Notes: a model not told the origin generated them from the letters alone. A stretch of 64,000 bases of DNA from CAVPTL01 sp963708725 (GCA_963708725.1 CAVPTL010000008.1:186001-250000), one strand, 5' to 3'; shown: positions 41,676 to 50,583, numbered from the stretch's first letter. Made by a program: numbers and translations.

Positions 41676-44394
41676 CCCGCGACTGTCGCAGCACGGTGGC
41701 GAGCTGATCGACCGCTCGCGCGAGATCGCATTCTCCTGGCAAGGGGAGCCCTACACCGGATACGCGGGCGACACCGTCGCCTCGGCGCTCTACGCCGCCG
41801 GCGTGCGCGTCTTCTCGCGCTCGTTCAAGTACCACCGACCGCGCGGCCTGCTGTGCTGTAGCGGTCAGTGCCCCAACTGCCTGGTGCAGGTGGACGGCGT
41901 GCCGACGGTGCGAGCATGTATGACGCCGATCACCGGCGGCATGCAGGTGCAGCACATCAACGCGTGGCCGTCGCTCGAGCGCGACGCCTTGCACTCGCTG
42001 ACCAAGGTCACGCCCGGGTTCGGGATGCAGGTCGGCTTCTACTACAAGACCTTCATCCGACCGCGGTGGGCCTGGAAGTACTACGAGAAGTTCCTGCGCT
42101 CGGCCGCCGGCCTGGGTCAGCTCGACCCCAACCACCGCCGCACTCGCCGGTTCGAGAAGGTGCATCGGCACGTCGACGTGCTCGTGATCGGCGGCGGGCC
42201 GGCCGGCCTCGAAGCCGCGATCGCCGCGGCCACCGACGGTCGCGATGTGGCGCTGGTGGACGAGGGTCTCGCGCTGGGCGGACACCTCGCCTATTCGGGC
42301 CACGACGCCTCCGAGCAGGCGCAGGAACTCATCCAGCGAGCTCGTGACCTGGGCGTGTTCATCCTTCAGCCGGCGTTTGCCGGCGGGATGTACGAGGGAA
42401 ATCTGGTGCCCGTCTATCAGGGCGACACCATGCACCGGTTCCGCGCCGCCGAGGTCGTGCTTGCCAACGGCACGATCGAGCAGCCACTGGTGTTCGAGGG
42501 CAACGACCTCCCCGGCGTGATGCTGGGAAGCGCGGCCCGTCGGCTGGTGAACCAGTTTCGGATCGCTCCCGGCGAGCAGGCCGCGGTGGTCTGCTCTGAC
42601 GACGCCGGCATCGATGCCGCGATCGATCTCGCCAACGCCGGCATGGCGGTGGTCGCCGTGGCCGACACCCGCGAGGGCGCCCGCGACGAGCGCCTGGCCC
42701 ACGCCGGGATCGAACATCTCACCGGGTTTGCACCGGTGCGCGCGAAGGGCCGAAAGGCCGTCAGCGGCATCGAGGTCGCCCGCGGTTCTGAGCGGCGCAC
42801 CCTGACCGGCGACGTGGTCGTGATGTCGGGCGGCCAGGTCGGCCAGCTCGGCTTCCTGACCCAGGCCGGCGGCAGCATCCGCTACGACAAGCAAAAGCGG
42901 GTGTACGTGCCCGACCGCGTCCCCGACGGCCTGAAGATCGCCGTCGAGCCGGTGGGATCGAGCGACGCCATCCCCGCCAAGGCTGCGAACGCATCTGGCA
43001 AACAGTTCGTGTGTTACTGCGAGGACGTGACCACCAAGGACGTCCACCAGTCGATCGAGGAAGGGTTCTCGTCGCTGGAGCTCAGCAAGCGCTACACGAC
43101 GGTCACGATGGGCCCGTGCCAGGGTCGCATGTGTCACCGCAACTCGGGACTGCTGATGGCCGCCGAGCTCGGGATCGACCCCGACGGCCAGCAGGCCGGC
43201 GTCACCACCGCCCGGCCGCCACACAATCCCACCAGCTTCTCGCTGCTCGCCGGCCGCGGGTACGAGCCGGTCAAGCGAACGACGATGCATCACTGGCATG
43301 CCGAGCACGGCGGCCGGATGCTCTGGGCCGGCGACTGGAAGCGGCCGTACGACTACGGATCGCCCGACGACGAGACCGCCGCGGTGCACGAGTCGCTGGG
43401 GCTGATCGACGTCTCGACCCTCGGCAAGCTGATCGTGCGCGGCCCCGACGCCGCCGAGTTCCTCGAGCGGTTGTATCCCAACCGGTTCGGCGATATGAAG
43501 CTGGCCCGGGTGCGATACGCGGTCGTGTGCGGAGACGACGGCTCGATCATCGACGACGGCACCGTCGCGCGACTGTCGGACACCGAGTACTACGTGACCA
43601 CCACCTCGTCGGGCGCCGGCGGGATGGAGCAGTGGTTCACGTGGTGGAACGCCGTGTGGAACATGGATGTCCAGGTGATCAACGTGACCAGCGCGATCGC
43701 CGCGGTCAACGTGGCCGGGCCAAATGCCCGCACCGCGCTCTCCAAGCTGACCGACTTCGATCTCTCCAACGAGGCCTTCCCGTATCTCGGCGCGGGCCAC
43801 GCCACCATCGCCGGCGTTCCGGGCCTCGTGCTGCGGATCGGGTTCGTCGGTGAGCTCGGATACGAGATCCACTACCCGAGCGCGGCCGGCGAGTACCTGT
43901 GGGAGCAGCTGATGGACGCCGGCGCCGAGTTCTCGGTCAAGCCGTTCGGCCTCGAGCCTCAGCGCGTACTGCGGCTGGAGAAGATGCATGTGATCGTCGG
44001 CCAGGACACCAATGCGGAGTCCAGTCCGCTGGAAGCGGCAATGCCGTGGATCGTGAAGCTCGATAAGGAATCACCCTGGATCGGCCGCTACTCGCTGGAG
44101 TACTTCAAGCGCCGCGGCGACCGGTTCGCGCTGATCGGGTTCACCGTCGACAACGGCAAGACCCCGGTCGAAGGCACCCAGGTGATCGGGCCCAACAACT
44201 GGCCGATCGGCCGAATCACGAGCTCACGCTTCTCCAAGCGGCTGGGCAAGGCGATCGGGATCGCATGGGTGCCCGTTGACTACGCGGGCGAAGGCAAGGC
44301 GATCACGATCTCGGATCCTTCGGGAGCAAAGATCCCCGCCACGGTGACCCACAAAGCGTTCTACGACCCCGACGGAGAGAAGCTGCGCTCATGA
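41668..44394 (+). CDS. soxA: Sarcosine oxidase/N-methylglutamate dehydrogenase alpha subunit with two [2Fe-2S] Cys sets
   Basis: The 908-residue alpha subunit transfers the methyl carbon to tetrahydrofolate. It has a ferredoxin-like N-terminal domain (1-110), an NAD/FAD module (GGGPAGLEAAIAAATDG near 172), a BFD-like segment (about 445-495) and a C-terminal GcvT folate domain (from about 530). Cys63, Cys68, Cys71 and Cys84 form a plant-ferredoxin-like [2Fe-2S] set; Cys449, Cys451, Cys484 and Cys489 form a second set. Classic sarcosine oxidase lacks a complete set, so this enzyme may pass electrons to a carrier and not to oxygen. The GTG start overlaps soxD; the end overlaps soxG (ATGA). Confidence 0.93.
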   Translation: MPSPRLSQHGGELIDRSREIAFSWQGEPYTGYAGDTVASALYAAGVRVFSRSFKYHRPRGLLCCSGQCPNCLVQVDGVPTVRACMTPITGGMQVQHINAWPSLERDALHSLTKVTPGFGMQVGFYYKTFIRPRWAWKYYEKFLRSAAGLGQLDPNHRRTRRFEKVHRHVDVLVIGGGPAGLEAAIAAATDGRDVALVDEGLALGGHLAYSGHDASEQAQELIQRARDLGVFILQPAFAGGMYEGNLVPVYQGDTMHRFRAAEVVLANGTIEQPLVFEGNDLPGVMLGSAARRLVNQFRIAPGEQAAVVCSDDAGIDAAIDLANAGMAVVAVADTREGARDERLAHAGIEHLTGFAPVRAKGRKAVSGIEVARGSERRTLTGDVVVMSGGQVGQLGFLTQAGGSIRYDKQKRVYVPDRVPDGLKIAVEPVGSSDAIPAKAANASGKQFVCYCEDVTTKDVHQSIEEGFSSLELSKRYTTVTMGPCQGRMCHRNSGLLMAAELGIDPDGQQAGVTTARPPHNPTSFSLLAGRGYEPVKRTTMHHWHAEHGGRMLWAGDWKRPYDYGSPDDETAAVHESLGLIDVSTLGKLIVRGPDAAEFLERLYPNRFGDMKLARVRYAVVCGDDGSIIDDGTVARLSDTEYYVTTTSSGAGGMEQWFTWWNAVWNMDVQVINVTSAIAAVNVAGPNARTALSKLTDFDLSNEAFPYLGAGHATIAGVPGLVLRIGFVGELGYEIHYPSAAGEYLWEQLMDAGAEFSVKPFGLEPQRVLRLEKMHVIVGQDTNAESSPLEAAMPWIVKLDKESPWIGRYSLEYFKRRGDRFALIGFTVDNGKTPVEGTQVIGPNNWPIGRITSSRFSKRLGKAIGIAWVPVDYAGEGKAITISDPSGAKIPATVTHKAFYDPDGEKLRS

Positions 44395-45068
44395 CGGTGA
44401 TTGATCCCTACGCGTTCCTGTCGCCGGCAACGGTTGCCGCAACCGGCACTCACACGCCCAGCCTCCGCACTCCGATGGAGCGCTCGCATATCGCGGCGGG
44501 GGCTGCGATCGCCGACCACCACGGCTGGCGGATCGCGACCTATCCACACGAGTCGGCCGATCTCTGGCTGGCCGATCGCTCGCATCTCGGCAAGCTCGAT
44601 CTGCGCGGCACCGCCGCGGAGCTCGACGCGCTCACCGGCGGGCTCGAGCCGGGACATGCCCGCGATGACGGGGGCGTCTGGACACTGCGGCTGACCGCGA
44701 TCCACGGCTACGTGATCTGCGCGTTTGATCGTGTGGGCGAGCTGCGCCAACGGATCGGAGCCGCGGCGGTCGACATCACCTGCGCGATGGCGGCGGTCGA
44801 GCTCGGCGGTGCCGAGTGGCGCGAGGTGTTCATGCGCTCGTCCGGCTCGGATGTGCGAGCCAGCCAGTTCCCGGCAAACCGGTGTGTCGCCGGCTCGGTG
44901 ATGCGCTGCCCGGCGCTGATCTTGAACGCCGGCGACCGGGTGCTGATGCTGATCGGGTGGGAGTTCGGCGAGTACTTCTGGGAGGCCATCCTGGATGCCG
45001 GCGTCAACCTCGGTATCACCCCCATCAATCCGCTTGGCAACCCGAACCCGCAGGAGGAGCACGCATGA
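44391..45068 (+). CDS. soxG: Sarcosine oxidase/N-methylglutamate dehydrogenase gamma subunit
   Basis: This 225-residue subunit has a GcvT-like fold that packs on the alpha chain. Segments such as GWRIATYPHESADLWLADRSHL and CAMAAVELGGAEWREVFMRSSG match SoxG, as does its length of about 200-225. The catalytic role is minor and structural. It starts with ATG overlapping the soxA stop and ends overlapping soxB, so all four subunits are translationally coupled. Confidence 0.88.
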   Translation: MTVIDPYAFLSPATVAATGTHTPSLRTPMERSHIAAGAAIADHHGWRIATYPHESADLWLADRSHLGKLDLRGTAAELDALTGGLEPGHARDDGGVWTLRLTAIHGYVICAFDRVGELRQRIGAAAVDITCAMAAVELGGAEWREVFMRSSGSDVRASQFPANRCVAGSVMRCPALILNAGDRVLMLIGWEFGEYFWEAILDAGVNLGITPINPLGNPNPQEEHA

Positions 45069-46276
45069 TCGGGCTGCTCAAGAAGCATCGATTCTTCAAG
45101 CCACACGAGCTCAAGTCGTCGTATGACGTGATCATCATCGGCGCGGGCGCTCATGGTCTTGCCACCGCGTACTACCTGGCGAAGAACCACGGCATCAAGA
45201 ACATTGCGATCCTCGACAAGTCGTACATGGGCGCCGGCGGATCGGGTCGTAACACGACCATCATCCGCTCGAACTACCTCACGCCCGAGGGCTCGCTGTT
45301 CTACGAGGCCAGCGTGAAGCTGTACGAGAGCCTGTCGCAGGAGCTGAACTTCAACACGATGTTCTCCCAGCACGGGCACCTCACGCTCGCCCACTCCGAC
45401 CGGTCGGTCAACACGATGATGGAACGGGCCGAGGTCAACCGCCTGGTGGGCGTCGATTCGCGGGTCGTCTACCCGGACGAGATCAAGGAGCTGTGCCCGC
45501 AGCTCGACACCACCGAGCATCCGACGTTTCCGATCCTGGCCGCGCTCTACCACCCGCCGGGCGGCATCATCCGCCACGACGCCGTGGTCTGGGGCTACGG
45601 CAAGGAGTCGGTGCGGATGGGCGCCGAGATCCACCCCTACACCGAGGTCACCGGTATCAACACCTCGGGCGGGAAGGTCACGGGGGTCGAGACCAACCGC
45701 GGGACGATCAACGCGGGCACGGTGATCTCGTGTGTCGCCGGCTGGAGTACGGGCATCTGCGAGATGGTGAACATCCCGCTGCCGCTCACCACCCACATCC
45801 TCCAGGCGTGCGTGACCGAGCCGGTCAAGCCGCTGCTCGACAAGATCATCGTGTCGGGCACCCTGCACATCTACATCAGCCAGTCCGACCGCGGCGAGTT
45901 CGTGATGGGCTCGGAGATCGAGCCGTACTCCGGCTACTCGACGAAGGGCACCTTCCGGTTCATCGAGGATCTCGCGATGCACATGATCGAGCTTCTGCCG
46001 ATGCTGGGCGAGGCCCGCATCCTGCGCCAGTGGACGGGTCTGTGCGATGTCTCCCCCGACTACTCGCCGATCATGGGCGAGACCGAGGTGGATGGGTTCG
46101 TTGTCGACGCCGGTTGGGGCACCTATGGATTCAAGGCCTCGCCAATCGTCGGCCACACGATCGCCGAGCTGGTGGCGTCGCAGAAGACGCCCAAGCTGAT
46201 CGAGCCGTTCCGGCTGTCGCGGTTCTATGAGGACCGGCTGGTGTCCGAGCGCGGCGCGGCGGCGGTTTCGCACTGA
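45065..46276 (+). CDS. soxB: Sarcosine oxidase/N-methylglutamate dehydrogenase beta subunit
   Basis: The 403-residue catalytic subunit oxidises the N-methyl group at its FAD. It has the Rossmann motif VIIIGAGAHGLATAYYLAKN (residues 22-41), the loop YMGAGGSGRNTTIIRSNYL typical of SoxB, and GGIIRHDAVVWGYG, where His171 corresponds to the His that carries covalent FMN in sarcosine oxidase. The C-terminal WGTYGFKASPIVGHTIAEL completes the FAD fold. In N-methylglutamate dehydrogenase this is MgdA; the substrate, sarcosine or N-methylglutamate, cannot be decided from sequence. fhs follows 46 nt downstream. Confidence 0.93.
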   Translation: MIGLLKKHRFFKPHELKSSYDVIIIGAGAHGLATAYYLAKNHGIKNIAILDKSYMGAGGSGRNTTIIRSNYLTPEGSLFYEASVKLYESLSQELNFNTMFSQHGHLTLAHSDRSVNTMMERAEVNRLVGVDSRVVYPDEIKELCPQLDTTEHPTFPILAALYHPPGGIIRHDAVVWGYGKESVRMGAEIHPYTEVTGINTSGGKVTGVETNRGTINAGTVISCVAGWSTGICEMVNIPLPLTTHILQACVTEPVKPLLDKIIVSGTLHIYISQSDRGEFVMGSEIEPYSGYSTKGTFRFIEDLAMHMIELLPMLGEARILRQWTGLCDVSPDYSPIMGETEVDGFVVDAGWGTYGFKASPIVGHTIAELVASQKTPKLIEPFRLSRFYEDRLVSERGAAAVSH

Positions 46277-46322
46277 TAGCGCAGATCACCAAAAACGAGT
46301 CGAAAGCCAAGGGAGCACTTCG

Positions 46323-47996
46323 TTGAAGTCAAGCCTCGAGATTGCACAGGAAGCGGTCCTGCGACCGATCATGGACATCGCCCTGGAGATGGGCCTGGAA
46401 GAGGACGAGGTCGATCTCTACGGCAAGTACAAGGCCAAGATCAGTCTGTCTGCGATCGACCGGCTGAACGACCGTCCGGATGCCAAGATCGTGTGCGTCT
46501 CTGCGATCACCCCGACCAAGGCAGGCGAGGGCAAGACCACCACGTCGGTGTCGCTGACGCAGGGGCTTGGGGCGATCGGCAAGAAGCCGGTGCTGTGTCT
46601 GCGCGAGCCTTCGCTTGGCCCGATCTTCGGAATCAAGGGTGGCGCGGCCGGCGGCGGACTGACGCAGGTTGTGCCGATGGAGGATCTCAACCTCCATTTC
46701 ACCGGCGACTTTCACGCGATCGCGGCCGCCAACAACATGCTCGCCGCGTTCGTCGACCGGCACATCTTCTACGGCAACGAGTGCAAGATCGCGCCGCATG
46801 GGGTGTCGTGGCGGCGCGCGGTTGACATGAACGACCGCAATCTGCGAAACATCGTCACCGGCCTTGGCGGTCCCACACACGGGATTCCCCGTGAGACCGG
46901 ATTCGACATCGTCGCCGCCTCCGAGATCATGGCGATCATGGGGATGGCCACCTCGCTCCAGGATCTGCGCCGCCGGATTGGATCGATCACCGTCGCCTAT
47001 AACGTGGACGGCGCGCCGGTTACCGCCGAGCAGATGGGTTGTGCCGGTGCGATGACGGTGCTGCTCAAGGACGCGCTCAAGCCCAACTTGATCCAGACGC
47101 TCGAGGGCCAGCCGTGCTTCATGCACATCGGCCCGTTCGGCAACATCGCCCACGGCAACAGCTCGGTGATCGCCGACCTGGCCGGCAAGAAGCTCGGCGA
47201 CTACCTCATCACCGAGGCCGGCTTCGGGTCGGATCTGGGCATGGAGAAGTTCATGGACATCGTCTGTCGCGCGGGCGGGTTCGGGCCCAACGCGGTGGTG
47301 ATCGTGGCCACCGCCAAGGCGCTCAAGCACCACGCCGGGATGACCGATCCCAATGCCTCGGCCGCCGACAACCTCAAGGCGATCGAGGAGGGCGGCAAGA
47401 ACCTCGAGCGCCACATCCTGAACGCCAAGGAGTTTGGGGTGCCGTGCGTGGTGGCGGCCAACCGGTTCCCGGGCGACACCGACGACGAGGTCGCACTCGT
47501 GCAGAAGCTCGGGCTCGAGTACGGCGCGCACGCGGCGGTGCTGAACGAGGGCTTCACCGAGGGTGGGGCGGGAGCATCGGAGATGGCCGAGGCCGTCGCC
47601 GACGCCGCCGACCAGCCCAACTCGTTCAACTTCATGTACGAGGACTCCGATCCGATCGATCAGAAGATCGAGAAGATCGCCAAGCGCATCTACCGGGCAG
47701 AAGGGGTCGACTTCCTCCCGGCGGCACAGCAGAAGATCGAGCAGTTCACCCGCGACGGGCTCACCGGCCTCTCGATCTGCATGGCCAAGACCCACCTGTC
47801 GCTGTCGGCCGACGCGTCGCTCGCCAACGCGCCCACCGGCTACCGCATCCCCGTCCGTGACATCCGCCCGTACACGGGCGCCGGCTTCCTGACCGCGCTT
47901 TGCGGCGACATCATGCAGATGCCCGGCCTTGGGGTTTCGCCCGCCGGCTTCAACGTCGACATCGATGAGAATGGAAAAACCGTCGGACTCTTCTAA
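46323..47996 (+). CDS. fhs: Formate-tetrahydrofolate ligase
   Basis: This enzyme joins formate and tetrahydrofolate with ATP, or makes ATP in reverse. The 557 residues show the ATP loop TPTKAGEGKTTTSVSLTQGLG (near residue 62), REPSLGPIFGIKGGAAGGG, GGTMTV-like CAGAMTVLLKDALKPN, and VVAANRFPGDTDDE. The length is typical. A TTG start has AAGGGAG 8 nt upstream. It lies in the sox transcription unit, so the likely use is oxidation of 10-formyl-THF from demethylation with ATP gain, or supply of formyl groups for purines. Confidence 0.95.
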   Translation: MKSSLEIAQEAVLRPIMDIALEMGLEEDEVDLYGKYKAKISLSAIDRLNDRPDAKIVCVSAITPTKAGEGKTTTSVSLTQGLGAIGKKPVLCLREPSLGPIFGIKGGAAGGGLTQVVPMEDLNLHFTGDFHAIAAANNMLAAFVDRHIFYGNECKIAPHGVSWRRAVDMNDRNLRNIVTGLGGPTHGIPRETGFDIVAASEIMAIMGMATSLQDLRRRIGSITVAYNVDGAPVTAEQMGCAGAMTVLLKDALKPNLIQTLEGQPCFMHIGPFGNIAHGNSSVIADLAGKKLGDYLITEAGFGSDLGMEKFMDIVCRAGGFGPNAVVIVATAKALKHHAGMTDPNASAADNLKAIEEGGKNLERHILNAKEFGVPCVVAANRFPGDTDDEVALVQKLGLEYGAHAAVLNEGFTEGGAGASEMAEAVADAADQPNSFNFMYEDSDPIDQKIEKIAKRIYRAEGVDFLPAAQQKIEQFTRDGLTGLSICMAKTHLSLSADASLANAPTGYRIPVRDIRPYTGAGFLTALCGDIMQMPGLGVSPAGFNVDIDENGKTVGLF

Positions 47997-48585
47997 CGGA
48001 GACCCGTACCTTCGCTCGACTGTCGAGGAGTTCCTCGATCTGCTCGCCGATCGCACTCCCGCCCCCGGCGGGGGTGCGGCGGCGGCACTGACATGTGCGA
48101 TGGCCGCCGGCCTGGTTGAGATGGCCACGTCGTACGGATCGGCTCGTGGCCTGCAGCGAACGCACGACCGCGCGCGCCAGCTACGGCTGGAGGCACAGGC
48201 GCTGGCGCACGCCGATGGTGTGGCCTACGGCGCGGTGCTCGAGGCACTGAAGCTGCCGCTCGGCGACGACCGGCACGCGCAGCTGGACGTCGCGGTCGGA
48301 GGCGCGATCGCCTCGCCCATGGCCATCCTCGAGATCGCCTCGGAAGTCGCGACTCTGGCGGCCGACATCGCCGAGACCGGCAACCGAAACCTCGAAGGTG
48401 ATGCGCTCACGGGGGCGCTGCTGGCCGAAGCGGCGTCGCGATCGGCGGCGACCCTCGCCCAGCTCAACATGACCATGCTCTCGCGCCACGCGCTGGTCGA
48501 CGCCCATCTCGAAGAACTGCGGCCCGCCCTGGCGCGAGCCACCCGCGCGCGGGAGCGCGCGGTCAGCGCCTACGCCGCGATGTAA
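47971..48585 (+). CDS. fchA: Methenyltetrahydrofolate cyclohydrolase FchA family
   Basis: This 204-residue protein belongs to the FTCD-C / FchA family. The N-terminus STVEEFLDLLADRTPAPGGGAAAALTCAMAAGLVEMATSY is diagnostic, with an amphipathic four-helix arrangement after it. It converts 5,10-methenyl-THF to 10-formyl-THF; other members act on formimino-THF. It overlaps fhs by 26 nt; an ATG two codons earlier (47965) is also possible. A methylene-THF dehydrogenase, needed to feed it, is not in the window. Palindrome copy 5 begins at the last base of its stop. Confidence 0.88.
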   Translation: MEKPSDSSNGDPYLRSTVEEFLDLLADRTPAPGGGAAAALTCAMAAGLVEMATSYGSARGLQRTHDRARQLRLEAQALAHADGVAYGAVLEALKLPLGDDRHAQLDVAVGGAIASPMAILEIASEVATLAADIAETGNRNLEGDALTGALLAEAASRSAATLAQLNMTMLSRHALVDAHLEELRPALARATRARERAVSAYAAM

Positions 48586-48617
48586 TGAATAAATGGTGCC
48601 AGGCACCATTTATTCAT
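48585..48617. repeat. Dispersed palindrome copy 5 (ATGG sub-type)
   Basis: A perfect 33-nt palindrome with central A, beginning at the final base of the fchA stop codon. It has A/T outer bases in place of G/C in copies 1 and 4. Confidence 0.95.
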
Positions 48618-48703
48618 GGGTTGCAAGGGGCATCACGGTTTGGGGAGGAGGGGCGGTTCGCGCAGGACGCTCCCGCTCGGCGTGGTGAGCTACCCGCGCG
48701 GGG

Positions 48704-48730
48704 GCGCGGTCAGCGCCTACGCCGCGATGT
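48704..48730 (+). repeat. Direct duplication of the fchA 3' end
   Basis: Twenty-seven bases starting GCGCGGTCAGCGCC are identical to 48557-48583, the last codons of fchA (translated AVSAYAAM). Weaker identity continues to the left with a small gap (48541 and 48692 onward). Each copy is immediately followed by a palindrome of a different sub-type. The intervening 86 nt show no other similarity or gene. Confidence 0.85.
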
Positions 48731-48759
48731 GAATAACGGTGCCTGGCACCGTTATTCAC
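48729..48759. repeat. Dispersed palindrome copy 6 (ACGG sub-type)
   Basis: A perfect 31-nt palindrome with central T, 65 nt before the purD start and 111 nt after copy 5. It follows the duplicated fchA tail, so its stop-rich left end repeats the layout at copy 5. Confidence 0.95.
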
Positions 48760-48824
48760 CGGCGGCACTTGCGGAGACGCGAGAGGCAGGCCGCGTGGTC
48801 GAGCGCCGATGTAGACTCGCTGCC

Positions 48825-50111
48825 ATGCGCGTTTTGGTGGTTGGATCTGGGGCACGCGAGCACGCGCTTGCCTGGAAACTGAGCTTGTCGCCCGAACTGA
48901 CGGCGCTGCACGCCGCTCCCGGGAATCCCGGCATCGCCGCGCTCGCCCACCTGCATGACGTCGCCGTCACCGATCTCGAAGGCCTGGCGGCGCTGGCGCA
49001 GCGGATCGAGGCCGACCTGGTGGTGATCGGCCCCGAGGTGCCACTGGTCGCCGGCCTGGCCGACCGCCTGCACGACGTCGGCATCCCCGCCTTCGGCCCG
49101 AGCATGGCGGCCGCCGAGCTGGAAGGCTCGAAGGCGTTCGCCAAACAGGTGATGGCCGACATCGGAGTGCCGACCGCCCGGTACTCGGTGTGCGACACCA
49201 TGGCGGCGGTCGAGGCTGCGATCGCCGAGTCCGACGGCCGGGTCGTGATCAAGGCCGATGGGCTCGCCGCCGGAAAGGGCGTCGTGGTGTGCTCGACGGC
49301 CAGCGAGGCCAACGCCGCGGCCCGCGCCTGCCTCGTGAACGATCGGTTCGGCTCGGCCGGATCTCGCGTCGTGGTGGAAGAGCGCATGACCGGACCAGAG
49401 ATCTCGATGCTGGCGCTGTGCGACGGCGAGCGGGTACTGCCGCTCGCGCCCGCGCGCGACTTCAAGCGCGCCTACGACGACGACCAGGGGCCGAATACCG
49501 GTGGGATGGGCTGCATCTCGCCCGTCCCCGACGTCTCGGCCGATCTGGTCGAGGAGATCCTCGCAACCGTGCATCGGCCGGTCGTGTACGAGATGGCTCG
49601 TCGTGGACGACCATTTCGCGGGTGCCTGTACGCCGGGCTGATGCTGACCGCCGACGGGCCGCGGGTGATCGAGTTCAACACCCGCTTTGGCGATCCCGAG
49701 ACGCAGGTGATCCTGCCGCGACTCGACGGCGACCTGCTGCCCGCGCTTCACGCGGCCGCGGTCGGCTCGCTCGAGCAGATCACGCTGGCCGCCGTCCCCA
49801 GCGCGTGCGTGACCGTCGTGATCGCAGCCCATGGGTATCCCGAGGCGCCCGAGGCCGGCGCCGTGATCGAGGGCATCGACGACGCCGAGGCGATTGAGGG
49901 CGTGCAGGTGTTCCACGCGGGAACGGCGATCCGCGACGGGGAGCTGGTGGCCGCGGGCGGTCGCATCCTCAACGTCACCGCGGTCGACGCCGACCTGGCC
50001 GGTGCCCGTGAACGAGTGTACGCAGCCGTTGACCGAATCACGGTCGCGGGATCCCACCATCGACGCGATATAGGAGCCGAAGCAGTGGCAACGGAGAACA
50101 ATCATGTCTGA
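48825..50111 (+). CDS. purD: Phosphoribosylamine-glycine ligase
   Basis: The second step of purine synthesis joins phosphoribosylamine and glycine with ATP. The 428 residues begin MRVLVVGSGAREHALAWKLS, the standard GARS start, followed by VVIGPEVPLVAGLADRL, an ATP-grasp region (VIKADGLAAGKGVVV, SMLALCDG, GPNTGGMGCISP) and FNTRFGDPETQVILPRL. A TAGACT box ends 7 nt before the ATG, suggesting that the operon transcript is leaderless. It heads purDEBCSQLFMNH. It overlaps purE by 8 nt. Confidence 0.97.
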   Translation: MRVLVVGSGAREHALAWKLSLSPELTALHAAPGNPGIAALAHLHDVAVTDLEGLAALAQRIEADLVVIGPEVPLVAGLADRLHDVGIPAFGPSMAAAELEGSKAFAKQVMADIGVPTARYSVCDTMAAVEAAIAESDGRVVIKADGLAAGKGVVVCSTASEANAAARACLVNDRFGSAGSRVVVEERMTGPEISMLALCDGERVLPLAPARDFKRAYDDDQGPNTGGMGCISPVPDVSADLVEEILATVHRPVVYEMARRGRPFRGCLYAGLMLTADGPRVIEFNTRFGDPETQVILPRLDGDLLPALHAAAVGSLEQITLAAVPSACVTVVIAAHGYPEAPEAGAVIEGIDDAEAIEGVQVFHAGTAIRDGELVAAGGRILNVTAVDADLAGARERVYAAVDRITVAGSHHRRDIGAEAVATENNHV

Positions 50112-50583
50112 ACCCGCACCAACCGCCGAAGTCAAACACCTGTGGGATCAGCTCGAAGGAGACGGTCCCCAGGTCGGCATTCTGATGGGCTCGGAGTCCG
50201 ACAAAGAGGTGATGCAGAAGGCGGCCGACGAGCTACTCGAGCGCGGCATCACCTTCGAGATGAACGTGCTGTCGGCACACCGCAACCCGCACGGCGTGGC
50301 CGAGTATTCGTCGGGCGCTGCTCTGCGCGGCATGCGGGTGCTGATCGCCGGCGCCGGCAAGGCCGCGGCGCTCCCCGGCGTGGTGGCGGCATACACCGAC
50401 CTGCCGGTGATCGGCGTGCCGATCAAGACCTCCGATCTCGGCGGCATGGATTCGCTGCTCTCGATCGTGCAGATGCCCCCCGGCGTCCCGGTGGCCTGCA
50501 TGGCGATCAACGGGTCGCGCAACGCGGCCATCTTCGCCGCCAAGATCATCGCCCAAGGAGCGCAGCCACCGCCATCGGAATAG
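50104..50583 (+). CDS. purE: PurE-type N5-CAIR mutase / AIR carboxylase
   Basis: This enzyme forms carboxyaminoimidazole ribotide. The 159 residues carry GILMGSESDKEVM (near 21), LSAHRNPHGVAEY (near 57), and GVPIKTSDLGGMDSLLSIVQMPPGVPVACM (near 100). The loop that usually reads GAGGAAHLPG reads GAGKAAALPG, so the usual His is Ala and a Gly is Lys. purK, the normal partner of the mutase type, is not in the window. The enzyme type is therefore open. It has GGAG 7 nt before the ATG and is followed by a 94-nt gap. Confidence 0.9.
   Translation: MSEPAPTAEVKHLWDQLEGDGPQVGILMGSESDKEVMQKAADELLERGITFEMNVLSAHRNPHGVAEYSSGAALRGMRVLIAGAGKAAALPGVVAAYTDLPVIGVPIKTSDLGGMDSLLSIVQMPPGVPVACMAINGSRNAAIFAAKIIAQGAQPPPSE

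Noticed and set aside
41665..43989. Open frame of about 770 codons on the minus strand
   Set aside because: It is antisense to soxA and its translation is rich in His/Asp/Gly without any fold signature.
30671..48759. CRISPR array
   Set aside because: The repeats are tens of kilobases apart, or 111 nt apart at most twice, with no regular spacers and no cas genes.
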